A stretch of 64,000 nucleotides of DNA from Alloacidobacterium dinghuense (GCF_014274465.1 NZ_CP060394.1:4712001-4776000), one strand, 5' to 3'. Positions 1 to 9,518 are shown, counted from the stretch's first letter. The notes: a model not told the origin generated them from the sequence alone. Made by a program: numbers and translations.

Positions 1-2
1 GG

Positions 3-1826
3 CAGAAGTCCTGCATCTTTCCGATTCAAGGTTCAGGGATACATTCCCTCACACGCGGCGCTGAAGGAGCAGTGAAGACCTTCACAGAAATACTTGATGA
101 AGACTCCAAGGATGATGCGGGGCGCTGGTTGCTGAACATCGCCTACATGCAACTGGGGAAATATCCCCAGGGTGTTCCGGCAAAATGGCTCATCCCCGCG
201 GACCTCTTCAAATCCGAGTACGACATCGGAGATTTTCTGGATGTTGCGCCACAGGCGGGCGTGGCCATGGTTGGACATGCTGGCGGAGTGATCCTTGACG
301 ACTTCGATGGGGATGGCCTGCTTGACTTGATGATTTCGTCTTCAGCGCCCATGGAGCAGTTGCGGTTCTTTCACAACAACGGAGATGGCACTTTCAGCGA
401 TCGCACGCGGCAGGCCGGGCTCACTGGTGAAGTGGGCGGCTTGAACATCGTGGAAGCGGATTACAACAATGACGGCTATCCCGATGTGCTCGTGTTGCGC
501 GGCGGATGGTGGGGCAAATATGGCGAATATCCCATGTCTTTGCTTAGAAACAATGGCAACGGAACATTTGATGATGTGACCGCAGAAGCAGGATTGCTTT
601 CCGTGCATCCTACTCAAACCGCAGCCTGGGCAGACTTTGATAACGATGGTTGGCTCGATCTTTTCGTCGGCGTCGAATCAACTCCGGGAAATCCGCATGT
701 TTCGCAGCTCTTCCACAATAATCACGACGGCACATTCACTGAAGTCGCAGCACCGAATGGACTGGCAAATCTCGGCTTCGTGAAAGGCGTGGCATGGGGT
801 GACTTCAACAATGACGGTTTCCCTGACTTATATGTCTCGGTCCTGGGGGGCGCCAATCATCTGTTCCGCAACGACGGCCCGCGCGACCCACAGCACCCGC
901 GAGCCGATCAATGGAAGTTTACAGATGTGACGGAACAAGCGGGAGTGGCGCAGCCACTCAAGAGCTTCGCTACCTGGTTCTTCGACTACGACAACGACGG
1001 CTGGCCAGATATTTATGTGTCGGGGTATTGGGTCGATTCCATGAACGATGTGGCCGATTTCGAGATGGGCAAGCCATTTCACGGCGAATTGCCGCGCCTC
1101 TATCACAACAATCACGATGGAACATTTACCGACGTAACGAAGGCCATGCACCTCGATCGCGCGCTTCTGCCTATGGGTGCAAACTTCGGCGATCTGGATA
1201 ACGATGGCTGGCTCGATATCTATCTTGGTACCGGAGCTCCTTCCTATCAGGCTCTTCTGCCGAACAAGATGTTTCGCAACAATGAAGGCAAGGTCTTTCA
1301 GGATGTCACGACATCCGGTGGATTCGGGCACTTGCAGAAGGGACATTCCATTGCTTTCGGCGACATCGAGAACAACGGAAACGAAGATGTTTTCGAAGGG
1401 ATGGGAGGCGCGCTGCCGGGAGACAGCTATCAAAGCGTTCTTTACCGCAACCCCGGGCATGGGAATCACTGGATCACTTTGGAGCTTGAGGGCGTTCAGA
1501 CGAACCGGGCGGCATTCGGTGCGCGTATCGCTCTCACCTTCAAAGACCAGGGCACAACACGACACGTCTATCGCACCGTTGGATACGGTTCCAGTTTCGG
1601 AGGAAATCCACTCCGTCAACATATCGGTATTGGAAAAGCAGCTTCAATTGAGAAGGTTGAAATTTATTGGCCTGTCTCACAAACCACGCAGATCTTTACG
1701 AATGTTGCGATTGACCGAGCCTTTCATGTGAGGGAGGGCGCGTCGAAGCTGGAGCCTAGAAGTTACAAACAGTTTGCGTTCAGTACGCTGCCCCTTTCAA
1801 AAGACAGCATGGGCATGCAGCACTAG
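3..1826 (+). CDS. CRTAC1-family FG-GAP/VCBS and ASPIC-UnbV protein, 5' end outside window
   Basis: The reading frame is open to the left edge of the window. A GTG at 72 is in frame, but upstream codons read on as a plausible helical (TPR-like) segment, so I treat the gene as truncated by the window. Seven Asp-rich calcium-binding repeats of the FG-GAP/VCBS type follow (DFDGDGLLD, DYNNDGYPD, DFDNDGWLD, DFNNDGFPD, DYDNDGWPD, DLDNDGWLD and the degenerate DIENNGNED). The C-terminal 120 residues form an ASPIC/UnbV domain (GNHWITLELEG to the IYWP motif). Such proteins are extracytoplasmic beta-propellers of unknown substrate, often expanded in Acidobacteria. lipA starts 26 bp downstream on the same strand but is functionally unrelated. 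Family is clear; biological role is unknown. Confidence 0.85.
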   Translation, partial: QKSCIFPIQGSGIHSLTRGAEGAVKTFTEILDEDSKDDAGRWLLNIAYMQLGKYPQGVPAKWLIPADLFKSEYDIGDFLDVAPQAGVAMVGHAGGVILDDFDGDGLLDLMISSSAPMEQLRFFHNNGDGTFSDRTRQAGLTGEVGGLNIVEADYNNDGYPDVLVLRGGWWGKYGEYPMSLLRNNGNGTFDDVTAEAGLLSVHPTQTAAWADFDNDGWLDLFVGVESTPGNPHVSQLFHNNHDGTFTEVAAPNGLANLGFVKGVAWGDFNNDGFPDLYVSVLGGANHLFRNDGPRDPQHPRADQWKFTDVTEQAGVAQPLKSFATWFFDYDNDGWPDIYVSGYWVDSMNDVADFEMGKPFHGELPRLYHNNHDGTFTDVTKAMHLDRALLPMGANFGDLDNDGWLDIYLGTGAPSYQALLPNKMFRNNEGKVFQDVTTSGGFGHLQKGHSIAFGDIENNGNEDVFEGMGGALPGDSYQSVLYRNPGHGNHWITLELEGVQTNRAAFGARIALTFKDQGTTRHVYRTVGYGSSFGGNPLRQHIGIGKAASIEKVEIYWPVSQTTQIFTNVAIDRAFHVREGASKLEPRSYKQFAFSTLPLSKDSMGMQH

Positions 1827-1852
1827 CAAATCCCGTACAATAAAGGGTTGCC

Positions 1853-2767
1853 ATGGGTACTGCTGCCGAACTTATACAGATCGACGTCGCTCCTCGTAAA
1901 CCCGCGCCTAAACCAGATTGGCTGAAGGCACGCGCTCCAGTTGGCGATAACTATCACAACCTGAAGAAGCTGGCGCGCAGCCTGAATTTGCACACGGTGT
2001 GCGAATCGGCGCACTGCCCCAACATCGGCGAATGCTGGAACCATCGCACTGCCACCTTCATGATGCTCGGCAACACCTGTACTCGCCGCTGCGGTTTTTG
2101 CGCGGTGCCCAAAGGACGCCCCGACGCCATCGATTTCGATGAACCCCGCCGCGTAGCCGAGGCCGTTGCCACTCTGGGACTAAAGTTCGCCGTCATCACG
2201 AGCGTCAATCGTGATGACGATATTCTCGGAGGCGCACGCGCCTTCGCCATGGTGATCGACGAGATTCGCAAGCAGGCACCCGGCTGCCAGGTCGAAGTTC
2301 TGATCCCCGATTTCCAGGGCAATGAAGAAGCCATCCGAATAGTTGTAGAGGCCCGTCCGGAAATCCTGAATCACAACACCGAGTCAGTGCCGCGTCTCTA
2401 TCGCGCCGTCCGCTCCGGAGCGCGCTACGAGCGAACGCTGCGCCTTCTCGAATACGCTAAAGAACTCGATTCGACCATCACGACGAAATCCGGAGTCATG
2501 GTCGGCATCGGTGAAGAGATGGACGAATTACTCCGGGTCTACCGCGACCTTGCCTCCGTCGGGACCGACGTACTCACCATCGGACAATATCTGCGGCCAT
2601 CAAAGGATCATCTCCCAATAGCGCGGTACTATGCGCCGGACGAGTTTGCCTTCATGAAACAGGAAGCGCTCAGGATGGGCTTCCGCCACGTCGAGTCCGG
2701 ACCGCTTGTACGCTCTTCATACCACGCGCATGAGCAAGCAAGTTCTTCGGGTATCACTTGTCAGTAA
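1853..2767 (+). CDS. lipA: Lipoyl synthase
   Basis: 304-residue radical SAM enzyme that inserts two sulfurs into octanoyl groups on lipoyl domains of 2-oxoacid dehydrogenases and GcvH, in the cytoplasm. The auxiliary cluster motif C50-x4-C55-x5-C61 is present, followed by the radical SAM motif C76-x3-C80-x2-C83. The C-terminal RSSY motif (R287-Y290), whose serine ligates the auxiliary cluster, is intact. Length and N-terminus fit the family. No lipB is adjacent. The downstream csoR is convergent, with a stem-loop between them. Confidence 0.97.
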   Translation: MGTAAELIQIDVAPRKPAPKPDWLKARAPVGDNYHNLKKLARSLNLHTVCESAHCPNIGECWNHRTATFMMLGNTCTRRCGFCAVPKGRPDAIDFDEPRRVAEAVATLGLKFAVITSVNRDDDILGGARAFAMVIDEIRKQAPGCQVEVLIPDFQGNEEAIRIVVEARPEILNHNTESVPRLYRAVRSGARYERTLRLLEYAKELDSTITTKSGVMVGIGEEMDELLRVYRDLASVGTDVLTIGQYLRPSKDHLPIARYYAPDEFAFMKQEALRMGFRHVESGPLVRSSYHAHEQASSSGITCQ

Positions 2768-2813
2768 CATCGCTCTTTGCGATCCAGACATACTCCGCAA
2801 TATTCAATCGGGA

Positions 2814-2839
2814 CAGGGTTCCCCATGAGGGGACCCCTG
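2814..2839. terminator. Stem-loop between convergent lipA and csoR
   Basis: An 11-bp stem with one wobble pair (CAGGGTTCCCC / GGGGACCCCTG) closes an ATGA loop. It sits between the two converging stop codons and could end transcription in both directions. No clear T-run follows on either strand, so intrinsic termination is only a guess. Confidence 0.45.
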
Positions 2840-2853
2840 CAGTTGTGGGCTTT

Positions 2854-3210
2854 CTAGCGAGCGTTCTTATAAATCATTTCGAGCAGCTCGTCGTACATGG
2901 CCTCTTTCTCTTCTTCTGAACCGCTCGTGATGGCATGACTCGCACAATGCGTCAGGTGGTTGCGCATCAGAGAGCGAGCGACGGCGCGAAGCGCTTCCTG
3001 CGCAGAAGAGATCTGCATCAGAATATCGGCGCAATACCTGTCCCCTTCTACCATGCGCTGAATCCCGCGCACCTGACCCTCAATACGGCTAAGGCGGCGC
3101 AGGTTGGAGGCTTTTATCTCAGCGTCGACTCCTACAGCTTTCCGCCCCGCGATCGGAATCTCGCCTCCAGAAGAAGGAGCGGGACAATATGTAGTTTTCC
3201 TGGTAGCCAT
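2854..3210 (-). CDS. csoR: CsoR-type copper-sensing transcriptional repressor
   Basis: 118-residue DUF156 (CsoR/RcnR/FrmR) protein. The Cu(I) ligands of the CsoR class are present with exact family spacing: C60, H85 and C89 (25 and 4 residues apart). The N-terminal 30 residues are an extension with an extra Cys (C9). It is the last gene of a minus-strand operon, 10 bp after copA. A perfect inverted repeat of the CsoR type lies at the head of that operon (5880-5896), so it most likely represses copZ-copA-csoR until Cu(I) binds. Cu(I) as inducer is inferred from ligand spacing. Confidence 0.93.
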   Translation of the reverse strand: MATRKTTYCPAPSSGGEIPIAGRKAVGVDAEIKASNLRRLSRIEGQVRGIQRMVEGDRYCADILMQISSAQEALRAVARSLMRNHLTHCASHAITSGSEEEKEAMYDELLEMIYKNAR

Positions 3211-3220
3211 AACTCTCTCC

Positions 3221-5620
3221 TTACGTAAGTTTCAACCGGCTCAGACGCAGACTATTTGTAACGACACTGAATGAGCTGAAAGCCATCGCTGCGCTGGCCA
3301 GCACTGGACTGAGCAGTAACCCGCAAACGGGATACAGAACTCCGGCTGCGATCGGAATACCGATGACGTTATACGCAAGAGCCCAGAACAGATTCTGGCG
3401 CATAACTCGCATGGTGCCGCGCGACAGCGCAATCGCGGCTGCCACCCCGTTTAAATCGCTGCGCATGAGCGTGACATCACCGGCTTCCATAGCGACGTCA
3501 GAGCCTGTCGCCATGGTGATGCCTACTTCCGCCTGCGCCAATGCGGGTGCATCGTTGACGCCGTCGCCGACCATGGCAACCGACCGCCTCTGTTCCTGCA
3601 GACGCCGGATGGCATCCACTTTGCCTTGCGGCAGCACGCCGGCAATCACGTCATCCACCCCTACCTCGCGGGCGATAACGTGCGCGGTCCGTTCGTTGTC
3701 GCCGGTGAGCATCACTACGTGCAGGCCTTCGCGATGCAGTCGACGAATGGCCTCGATCGAGGTTGGCTTGACTGTATCAGCGACGACAATCATTCCTGCA
3801 AGTTCGCCGTCGATCGATACCCACAGCGGCGTCCGGCCTTGTTCTGCCGCCTCATCAGCAGCCCGAGTCAGCGGCGCGACGGAGACGCTGTGCCCCTGCA
3901 TCAGCTTCACATTGCCGATCAGGGCTGCATGCCCTTCAACGATTCCCACAACGCCCTGACCCGTCAGCGACTCGAATTCCTCCGGCCGCTGCAGCGTCAG
4001 ACCGTTCTGCGTTGCATGGCGAACGACGGCCTCACCCAACGGGTGCTCGCTGGCGCGCTCGAGTGCCGCAGCGACGGAAAGGACCCGATCCTGAGAAAAG
4101 CTACTCGACGGGCTGAGCACCACCTTTGTGACCTCTGGACGTCCTGCCGTGATAGTCCCCGTCTTGTCGAGCACCACAGTATCAATCTTTTCCAGTCGCT
4201 GGAGCGCTTCGCCTCCCTTGATGAGCAATCCAAACGCTGCTCCGCGTCCGGTCGCCACCATGACAGCGGTGGGAACGGCCAGGCCCATAGCGCACGGGCA
4301 TGCGATTACGAGCACAGTGACAGCCGCGGCAAAGGCCTGCATCGTGCCCGCACCGTGAGCAAAGAATCGCCACGCTCCGAACGTGACGATGGCCAGAGCC
4401 AACACGGATGGCACGAAGATGGCGCTGATGCGATCTGCAAGATGCTGAATCGGCGCGCGAGATCCCTGGGCCTCACGCAAGAGCCGTACAATCTGTGCCA
4501 GCGTGCTTTCGGCGCCCAGCATGGTGGCACGGTACTGGAGCGACCCACGCTGATTGAGAGTGCCCCCGATAACGCGATCCTGCGTTTCCTTTTCGACGGG
4601 CAGCGACTCGCCGGTTAGCATCGACTCGTCCACACTGCTTTTGCCCGAGATGACTTCGCCATCTGTTGGAATGCGCTCGCCAGGACGGACGAGGATGATG
4701 TCGCTGCGCTGGATTGCTTCGAGTGGCACATCAGACTCCAGACCTTCTCGGAGCACGCGTGCGGTCTTCGGCTGCAGTTGCACCAGCTTGCGCAGTGCGA
4801 GAGCAGTCCGGCCCTTGGCTCGACTTTCCAGAGTGTTGCCAACCAGGACGAGTCCGATGATCAGAATGCCCGCTTCGTAATAAACATCAGGCGCGATGCC
4901 GTGCGCGAGGAAAAAGCCCGGCGCCATGGTGTTGGCTGCGGAATAAAGAAATGCGGCACCCGTTCCCAGCGCAACCAGCGTATTCATGTCCGCCGTCTTG
5001 TGCAGCAACGCTGACCACGCCTTGACGTAAAATCGACGTCCAGCCCAGCCGATGATGAATACGGAGAGCACAAAAAGGAACCAGCGTATGCTGTTGTCGC
5101 TGACGGAATACAGCCATGGCGCCATTTTGCGCAATGCTGGATCGAGGGCCCGCATGGACCAGCTCATGAACGGGTCCTTCATGCTCTGGAGGCCTCCCGC
5201 ACTCGACATGCTCATCAGCGGCATGGAGGTAACCATGGCGATGACGCCCGCCAGAACACTGACCCAGGCCTTCCAGCGCAACTGTTGATACTCGCGCAGC
5301 TGGTCTTCGTCATTCTTCTCCTGTGCGGCGAGAACCGATTCATTCGCTACCGGCAATTCGGCGCCGTAGCCCGTGCTGCGAATCTTCTCGACCAGCCCGG
5401 AAGGTGTGATCACCCGCGGATCAAAGGTCACGGTCGCATTGTGCAACATGAGATTGACGGTCGCGTCCTGGACTCCAGACTCACCTGCCAATGTCCTTTG
5501 GATAAAAGACTGGCATGCGGCGCAGGTCATGCCCGTGACCGGAATGTTGACCCGTTCGAGAGTGCCAGTCGAAGCGGCATCTCTATCGCTTACGACCCCG
5601 TCTTCTAAAGCTTTCGCCAT
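3221..5620 (-). CDS. copA: Copper-exporting P1B-type ATPase
   Basis: 799 residues. One N-terminal heavy-metal-associated domain has CxxC at C33/C36. The P-type ATPase landmarks follow in order: TGES (336-339), the transmembrane CPC metal site (441-443), phosphorylation motif DKTGT (485-489), SEHPL (524-528) and GDGVND hinge (685-690). Y750-N751 and M779-x-x-S-S match the Cu(I)-specific signature of the last two transmembrane helices. It should pump Cu(I) from cytoplasm to periplasm using ATP. It lies 3 bp after copZ and 10 bp before csoR, so the three are one transcription unit. Not truncated. Confidence 0.96.
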   Translation of the reverse strand: MAKALEDGVVSDRDAASTGTLERVNIPVTGMTCAACQSFIQRTLAGESGVQDATVNLMLHNATVTFDPRVITPSGLVEKIRSTGYGAELPVANESVLAAQEKNDEDQLREYQQLRWKAWVSVLAGVIAMVTSMPLMSMSSAGGLQSMKDPFMSWSMRALDPALRKMAPWLYSVSDNSIRWFLFVLSVFIIGWAGRRFYVKAWSALLHKTADMNTLVALGTGAAFLYSAANTMAPGFFLAHGIAPDVYYEAGILIIGLVLVGNTLESRAKGRTALALRKLVQLQPKTARVLREGLESDVPLEAIQRSDIILVRPGERIPTDGEVISGKSSVDESMLTGESLPVEKETQDRVIGGTLNQRGSLQYRATMLGAESTLAQIVRLLREAQGSRAPIQHLADRISAIFVPSVLALAIVTFGAWRFFAHGAGTMQAFAAAVTVLVIACPCAMGLAVPTAVMVATGRGAAFGLLIKGGEALQRLEKIDTVVLDKTGTITAGRPEVTKVVLSPSSSFSQDRVLSVAAALERASEHPLGEAVVRHATQNGLTLQRPEEFESLTGQGVVGIVEGHAALIGNVKLMQGHSVSVAPLTRAADEAAEQGRTPLWVSIDGELAGMIVVADTVKPTSIEAIRRLHREGLHVVMLTGDNERTAHVIAREVGVDDVIAGVLPQGKVDAIRRLQEQRRSVAMVGDGVNDAPALAQAEVGITMATGSDVAMEAGDVTLMRSDLNGVAAAIALSRGTMRVMRQNLFWALAYNVIGIPIAAGVLYPVCGLLLSPVLASAAMAFSSFSVVTNSLRLSRLKLT

Positions 5621-5623
5621 CGA

Positions 5624-5848
5624 TTACTCCCCGAAACCGTCATCAACCCGAGCCGTGAACCCAATGCGATCCACAGCGGCCGTGATCTCGTCTGGTGAGG
5701 TTTTTGTGGCGTCGAACTTGATCTGTGCTGAGCCAACTTCCACAGAGTCAACACGAACGCCATCGACCCCGGCAAGCGCATTCGTCACCCGTCGCGCACA
5801 AGCTCCGCAGTGCATCCCTTCAATGGAAAGTTTGATTGTGTTTTCCAT
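5624..5848 (-). CDS. copZ: CopZ-like copper chaperone (HMA domain)
   Basis: A 74-residue single heavy-metal-associated domain with GMHCGAC (C14, C17), the Cu(I)-binding loop. It would deliver Cu(I) to the N-terminal domain of CopA, encoded 3 bp downstream. I choose the ATG at 5848, preceded by GGAGA about 10 nt upstream. An in-frame upstream ATG at 5881 lies inside the operator, ahead of the likely -10 box, and is unlikely to be used. It could equally act as a detached CopA metal-binding domain. Confidence 0.88.
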   Translation of the reverse strand: MENTIKLSIEGMHCGACARRVTNALAGVDGVRVDSVEVGSAQIKFDATKTSPDEITAAVDRIGFTARVDDGFGE

Positions 5849-5865
5849 GCTTTTGATCTCTCCGC

Positions 5866-5896
5866 TAGTATACATGCCCATACCCCCTTGGGGTAT
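5866..5896 (-). promoter_or_regulatory. Promoter and CsoR operator of the copZ-copA-csoR operon
   Basis: The perfect inverted repeat ATACCCC-CTT-GGGGTAT occupies 5880-5896; TACCCC/GGGGTA arms are the hallmark of CsoR operators. On the minus strand a TATACT -10 box lies at 5872-5867. The -35 position, about 17 bp upstream, falls inside the inverted repeat. CsoR binding there would block RNA polymerase. The arrangement is seen directly; the regulatory role is inferred from known CsoR sites. Confidence 0.8.
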
Positions 5897-6018
5897 TCAA
5901 CAATAATCGAGATCAAGACCCTCGCAGCGATTTTATTCCTTCATACCAGTAGGGGGTTGGGGCATCTAAACAGTTGAGCAGATGCAATTGGCAACAGCTG
6001 AAGATCCAGTTGCCCGGG

Positions 6019-8721
6019 TTACTGAGCTCGAAGCGCCTCGACGGGATCAATAGCAGCAGTGCGGCGCGCCGGCAGATAGCTTGCCAGCGCAGCTGCAGCG
6101 ACCAGAACTACCGGCACAGCGATGAATGTGACCGGGTCGAGCGGGCTGATGCCAAACAATAATGTTTGCATAAGGCGCATGAGTCCGGCTGCTGCACCCA
6201 GTCCGACAGCAGTACCGACACCGGTAAGCACCAGCGCTGAGCGAACAAACATCCACGCCAGCTCGCTCTTCTTCGCACCCAGCGCCATGCGGATGCCAAT
6301 CTCGCGCGTACGCTGAGAAACCGCGTATGAAATCACGCCGTAGATGCCGAGGATGCCGAGAGCGAACGCCATCGTTCCAGCAATGGCCAGCATGACGAGC
6401 GTGAACGAGGTACGCGCCATCGACTCGCCGTAGATATCCTGCATCGTTCTGATCGAGTCCACCGCCAGGTTCGAATTCACTGACCAAACGGCCTGCTGCA
6501 TTTCGTTGATCAAGGCTTGTGTCCCGGCACGATTGCTGCGCATTGCAAAGTAGACGGTGCGCCTGGCATCGAAAGATCCAGGACCGTAGATGTCATGCAT
6601 CATCGAAGGCCAGTACACGGTTGCGGGCGAGATCTGGTCGACGCCGTTCTCTCGCACATCCTGGACCACCCCGACCACTTCGTGCCATGGCATAGCCGGC
6701 CATTCGCGGAACCGTTTGCCGATGGCCGCCTGAGCAGATCCCCATAGCTCGCGAGCAAGGCTCTCAGACAGGATCCCTACCGGCCTGAGGCCGTATATGT
6801 CCGTCCACGCGAAATCGCGCCCGGCAACCATTCTTGTGCCCGCGGTATGGAAATAACCCGGCGACACGTAGTTGAACAGGCGCAAGGGAGGCTCTTCGCC
6901 TGCATAGTTTTTCCCTTCGATGGTGATTTCGTTCCAGTTCGGTTCAGCTCCACTCGTGGGAACAGAAGCGGCGAAGCCAGCAGAGGCAACGCCAGGAATC
7001 GCGGCGAGTTTGTCCTGAATGTCGTTCTGCATCCGCGTGACTATCTGCGGGTCGCGAACCAGCGTCCCCGGAATGGAAATGCGCATCACCTGGAGCGACT
7101 CAGGACCAGAGAAGCCCGGATCGACAGTGCGCATCGCATTAAACGTTCGGATCATCAGCACCGCGCTGATGAGCAGCACCAACGCCATGGCTACCTGCGC
7201 GACCACCAGCAGGTTGCGTCCACGCTGCCGCTCATGGCTCACGCTCGATGTCCGCACAGCACCACCAAGCAGCGGCACGGATTGCTGCGAAGGCGCATAA
7301 CGCAGCACAGGAATGGACCCGAACAACAGCCCGGAGAGCACTGACAAGATCACCGTGAATGCGAACGATCGGCCGTCAAGCGAGATCTCACTCAGGCGCG
7401 GCAGATTCTCCGGCCCTATCACCGTCAACAGGCGCAGCCCCACATATGCAACTCCCACGCCGACCGCGGCGCCTAACAGGCCCAGCGTCACACTTTCCAC
7501 CAGCAGCTCGCGCGCAATTCGCCACCTTCCCGCACCCAGCGCGGCGCGCACCGCGAGTTCCTGCTGGCGGGCATCCGCACGAACCAGCAGCAGGTTGGCA
7601 ACGTTGGTGCACGCGATCAGCATCACCACGCCGATCGTCGCCATCACCACCCACAATACATTGCCCACGCTGCCGACCACTTGGTCCTTCAAAGGTTTAA
7701 GCGCAGGCGTGATCTTCCAGGTCAGGTAAAAATACGGATCGATCCCCGGACCGTTCGTCCACGAACCCATCCAGACCATGATCAGACGCGCTACATCGGC
7801 GTCGGCCTGCGAGATCGTCACGCCGGGCCGGAGCCGCGCGATGCCGTGGTATGCAAATCCGGCCAGCGACTCGTGTACAGGATCGAATGCCAGCGGCACC
7901 AGCAGATCAAAATCGTAATTGACTACCTTGAATCCGCGCGGCATCACACCGGCAATCTCACGCGTTTGTGAATCAACGCTGATGGTGCGTCCCACGACAC
8001 TCGGATCGCCGCCGAAGCGCCGCTGCCAGTATCCGTAGCTCAACATCACCCGCCGCGCTCCGCGTGGGTCCTGGTCGGCCGCCGTAAGCCATTGCCCGAC
8101 CGTAGCAGGCACATTGAGTGTCTGGAGAACACCATCAGTGATGAGTGCCGTGTTCACCTGCTCCGGCTGCGCAGTGCCAGTAATAGTTGCTGTACTGGAT
8201 TGCCATACGCCCACCGATTGGAATGCACGGTTATGCGCGGCAAAGGTGAGATACATCGAGGCCGAGAGGCGTAGTTCATCCCGGAAATCAGCCAGCCCCG
8301 GCGCGCCGGGCGCGTTCAGATGTAACGCAACCAATTGCTGCGGCTCAGGGTATGGCAGCGGCCGGATCAGCACGCTGTTCACTACACTGAACACGGCCGT
8401 ATTCGCTCCGATACCGATCGCCAGCGTGAGCACCACCGTGATCGCGAATCCCGGCGATCTCCCTAGCCGGCGGCACACATGCTTCAAGTCCACCAGCAGC
8501 GATTCGAGCCTCTGCCACTGCCATTCTTCACGGCTGCGCTCCTGCATGAGCGTCACATTGCCGAACTCGCGCCGCGCGTTGTGTTCGGCCTCACCTCGCG
8601 ACATGCCCTCATCCATCAACTCGTCGATCCGCTCGTCGATATGCTCCTGGATGGAGACAGAAATGTCGTCATAGCGGCGCTTCCTGAAGAAATGGGAGAA
8701 GAACTGACTGAGACGCGACAA
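6019..8721 (-). CDS. ADOP-type ABC transporter permease (MacB/FtsX-like)
   Basis: About 900 residues. An N-terminal soluble helical region (about 1-85, with RREFGN-type motif) precedes the first transmembrane helix (AITVVLTLAIGIGANTAVFS), a periplasmic MacB-core domain and a three-helix FtsX block, then a second core and FtsX block ending in YLPARRTAAIDPVEALRAQ. This duplicated layout is the acidobacterial duplicated orphan permease. I choose the TTG at 8721: AGGAGG overlaps the padR stop codon 6 nt before it, and the protein then begins like other members. The in-frame ATG at 8952 lies inside padR. No ATPase gene is adjacent, as usual for the family. Substrate unknown. Probably co-transcribed with padR (10-bp gap). 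Confidence 0.88.
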   Translation of the reverse strand: MSRLSQFFSHFFRKRRYDDISVSIQEHIDERIDELMDEGMSRGEAEHNARREFGNVTLMQERSREEWQWQRLESLLVDLKHVCRRLGRSPGFAITVVLTLAIGIGANTAVFSVVNSVLIRPLPYPEPQQLVALHLNAPGAPGLADFRDELRLSASMYLTFAAHNRAFQSVGVWQSSTATITGTAQPEQVNTALITDGVLQTLNVPATVGQWLTAADQDPRGARRVMLSYGYWQRRFGGDPSVVGRTISVDSQTREIAGVMPRGFKVVNYDFDLLVPLAFDPVHESLAGFAYHGIARLRPGVTISQADADVARLIMVWMGSWTNGPGIDPYFYLTWKITPALKPLKDQVVGSVGNVLWVVMATIGVVMLIACTNVANLLLVRADARQQELAVRAALGAGRWRIARELLVESVTLGLLGAAVGVGVAYVGLRLLTVIGPENLPRLSEISLDGRSFAFTVILSVLSGLLFGSIPVLRYAPSQQSVPLLGGAVRTSSVSHERQRGRNLLVVAQVAMALVLLISAVLMIRTFNAMRTVDPGFSGPESLQVMRISIPGTLVRDPQIVTRMQNDIQDKLAAIPGVASAGFAASVPTSGAEPNWNEITIEGKNYAGEEPPLRLFNYVSPGYFHTAGTRMVAGRDFAWTDIYGLRPVGILSESLARELWGSAQAAIGKRFREWPAMPWHEVVGVVQDVRENGVDQISPATVYWPSMMHDIYGPGSFDARRTVYFAMRSNRAGTQALINEMQQAVWSVNSNLAVDSIRTMQDIYGESMARTSFTLVMLAIAGTMAFALGILGIYGVISYAVSQRTREIGIRMALGAKKSELAWMFVRSALVLTGVGTAVGLGAAAGLMRLMQTLLFGISPLDPVTFIAVPVVLVAAAALASYLPARRTAAIDPVEALRAQ

Positions 8722-8731
8722 TCGACACCTC

Positions 8732-9076
8732 CTACGCTTTGGCTGCGGCAAGCACGCGGGTAAAACCTGCAAACATCCTCTCGAAACTGACAACCTCACG
8801 TTCGAGATGACGAATGCCTGCATCCGTGAGACGGTAAATCCGCGTTGGTCGACCCTTGGCCGAGGTCCCAGTCTCAGCTTCCAGCAAGCCTTCCTTGAGC
8901 ATTCGCTGCAACGCCGGATACAGCGAGCCTTCTTCCACCTGCAGCAGGTCATCAGAAACCTGCTTGATGTGTTTCACCAGCGCATATCCGTGCATGGGTT
9001 TCAGCCGCAACGATTGGAGAATCATGATCTCCAATGCGCCGGGGAAAAGATCACGATGTTCAGAATTCTTCGCCAT
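8732..9076 (-). CDS. PadR-family transcriptional regulator
   Basis: 114 residues with a PadR winged-helix domain (ALEIMILQSLRLKPMHGYAL, then a wing with EEGSLYPALQRM and KGRPTRIYRLT). It is directly upstream of, and probably co-transcribed with, the ADOP permease, a pairing very common in Acidobacteria. It likely represses its own operon through the palindrome at 9099-9119. Effector unknown. Confidence 0.92.
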   Translation of the reverse strand: MAKNSEHRDLFPGALEIMILQSLRLKPMHGYALVKHIKQVSDDLLQVEEGSLYPALQRMLKEGLLEAETGTSAKGRPTRIYRLTDAGIRHLEREVVSFERMFAGFTRVLAAAKA

Positions 9077-9083
9077 TCCAAGA

Positions 9084-9119
9084 AGTATAGACTCAAAATA
9101 CCTATTTCAGAAATAGGTA
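9084..9119 (-). promoter_or_regulatory. Promoter and palindromic operator of padR-ADOP operon
   Basis: A perfect 21-bp palindrome (10-bp arms TACCTATTTC / GAAATAGGTA around one A) fills 9099-9119. On the minus strand TATACT (9089-9084) is a good -10 box, so the -35 zone falls within the palindrome. The -10 ends only 7 nt before the padR ATG (9076), predicting a leaderless or nearly leaderless mRNA. PadR binding is inferred from position. Confidence 0.65.
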
Positions 9120-9205
9120 CAGAGGCACTCATTCCGTCTCATCAAGAACCGATGTAGCTTGCGCTGAAGACGGTCTTCGGGCCGGGCCTGCCGTTCGACT
9201 GCGCT

Positions 9206-9460
9206 GAGCTATTGGCTTTCGATGTAAAGCACAACTTCGGGATGAGCTATGATTATTAATTGCCCTTCGACCAGTTTTTCGATCCCAACCGCCTGACGAA
9301 GGGCTGGTCGCTCTCCGGCATCACCCGCCTTGCGTCCATTGGCACTCGTCTCTGCTCACTTCGATGAAGACGGCGTGTCCGATCTTGTAATTGCCTATGG
9401 TCTCTAGAAGGGCGCGATTGCCCTCTCGCGCGGCCATTCCGATGTACGCGGGTTTTAAAA
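9206..9460 (+). pseudogene. Fused remnants of an Oar-type TonB-dependent receptor and a VCBS-repeat protein
   Basis: Residues readable from 9206 to about 9345 (LAFDVKHNFGMSYDY, stop, LPFDQFFDPNRLTKGWSL, SGITR) match the late beta-barrel region of Oar/TonB-dependent receptors, with an internal TAA at about 9258. In another frame from about 9354, AHFDEDGVSDLVIAYGL, stop, KGAIALSRG resembles a VCBS/FG-GAP repeat protein. Two unrelated fragments thus abut, each with stops and no start. Neither can be expressed as a functional protein. The identification is by motif memory only. Confidence 0.55.
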
Positions 9461-9466
9461 ATCAAA

Positions 9467-9480
9467 AATTGTATACAATT
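9467..9480. promoter_or_regulatory. Perfect palindrome upstream of DUF885 gene, possible GntR-type operator
   Basis: AATTGTATACAATT is a 14-bp perfect palindrome 39 bp before the DUF885 start. TTGTATACAA resembles binding sites of GntR/FadR-type regulators. It also lies where core promoter elements would be expected. No GntR gene is in the window. Confidence 0.35.
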
Positions 9481-9518
9481 ATTTCCTCCGAAGAAATTCC
9501 ATCATCAGGGGTTAATGG

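Noticed and set aside
828-1622. 264-codon open frame on the minus strand inside the CRTAC1 gene
   Set aside because: Shadow of the plus-strand gene, whose calcium-binding repeats are unmistakable; the antisense frame has no domain.
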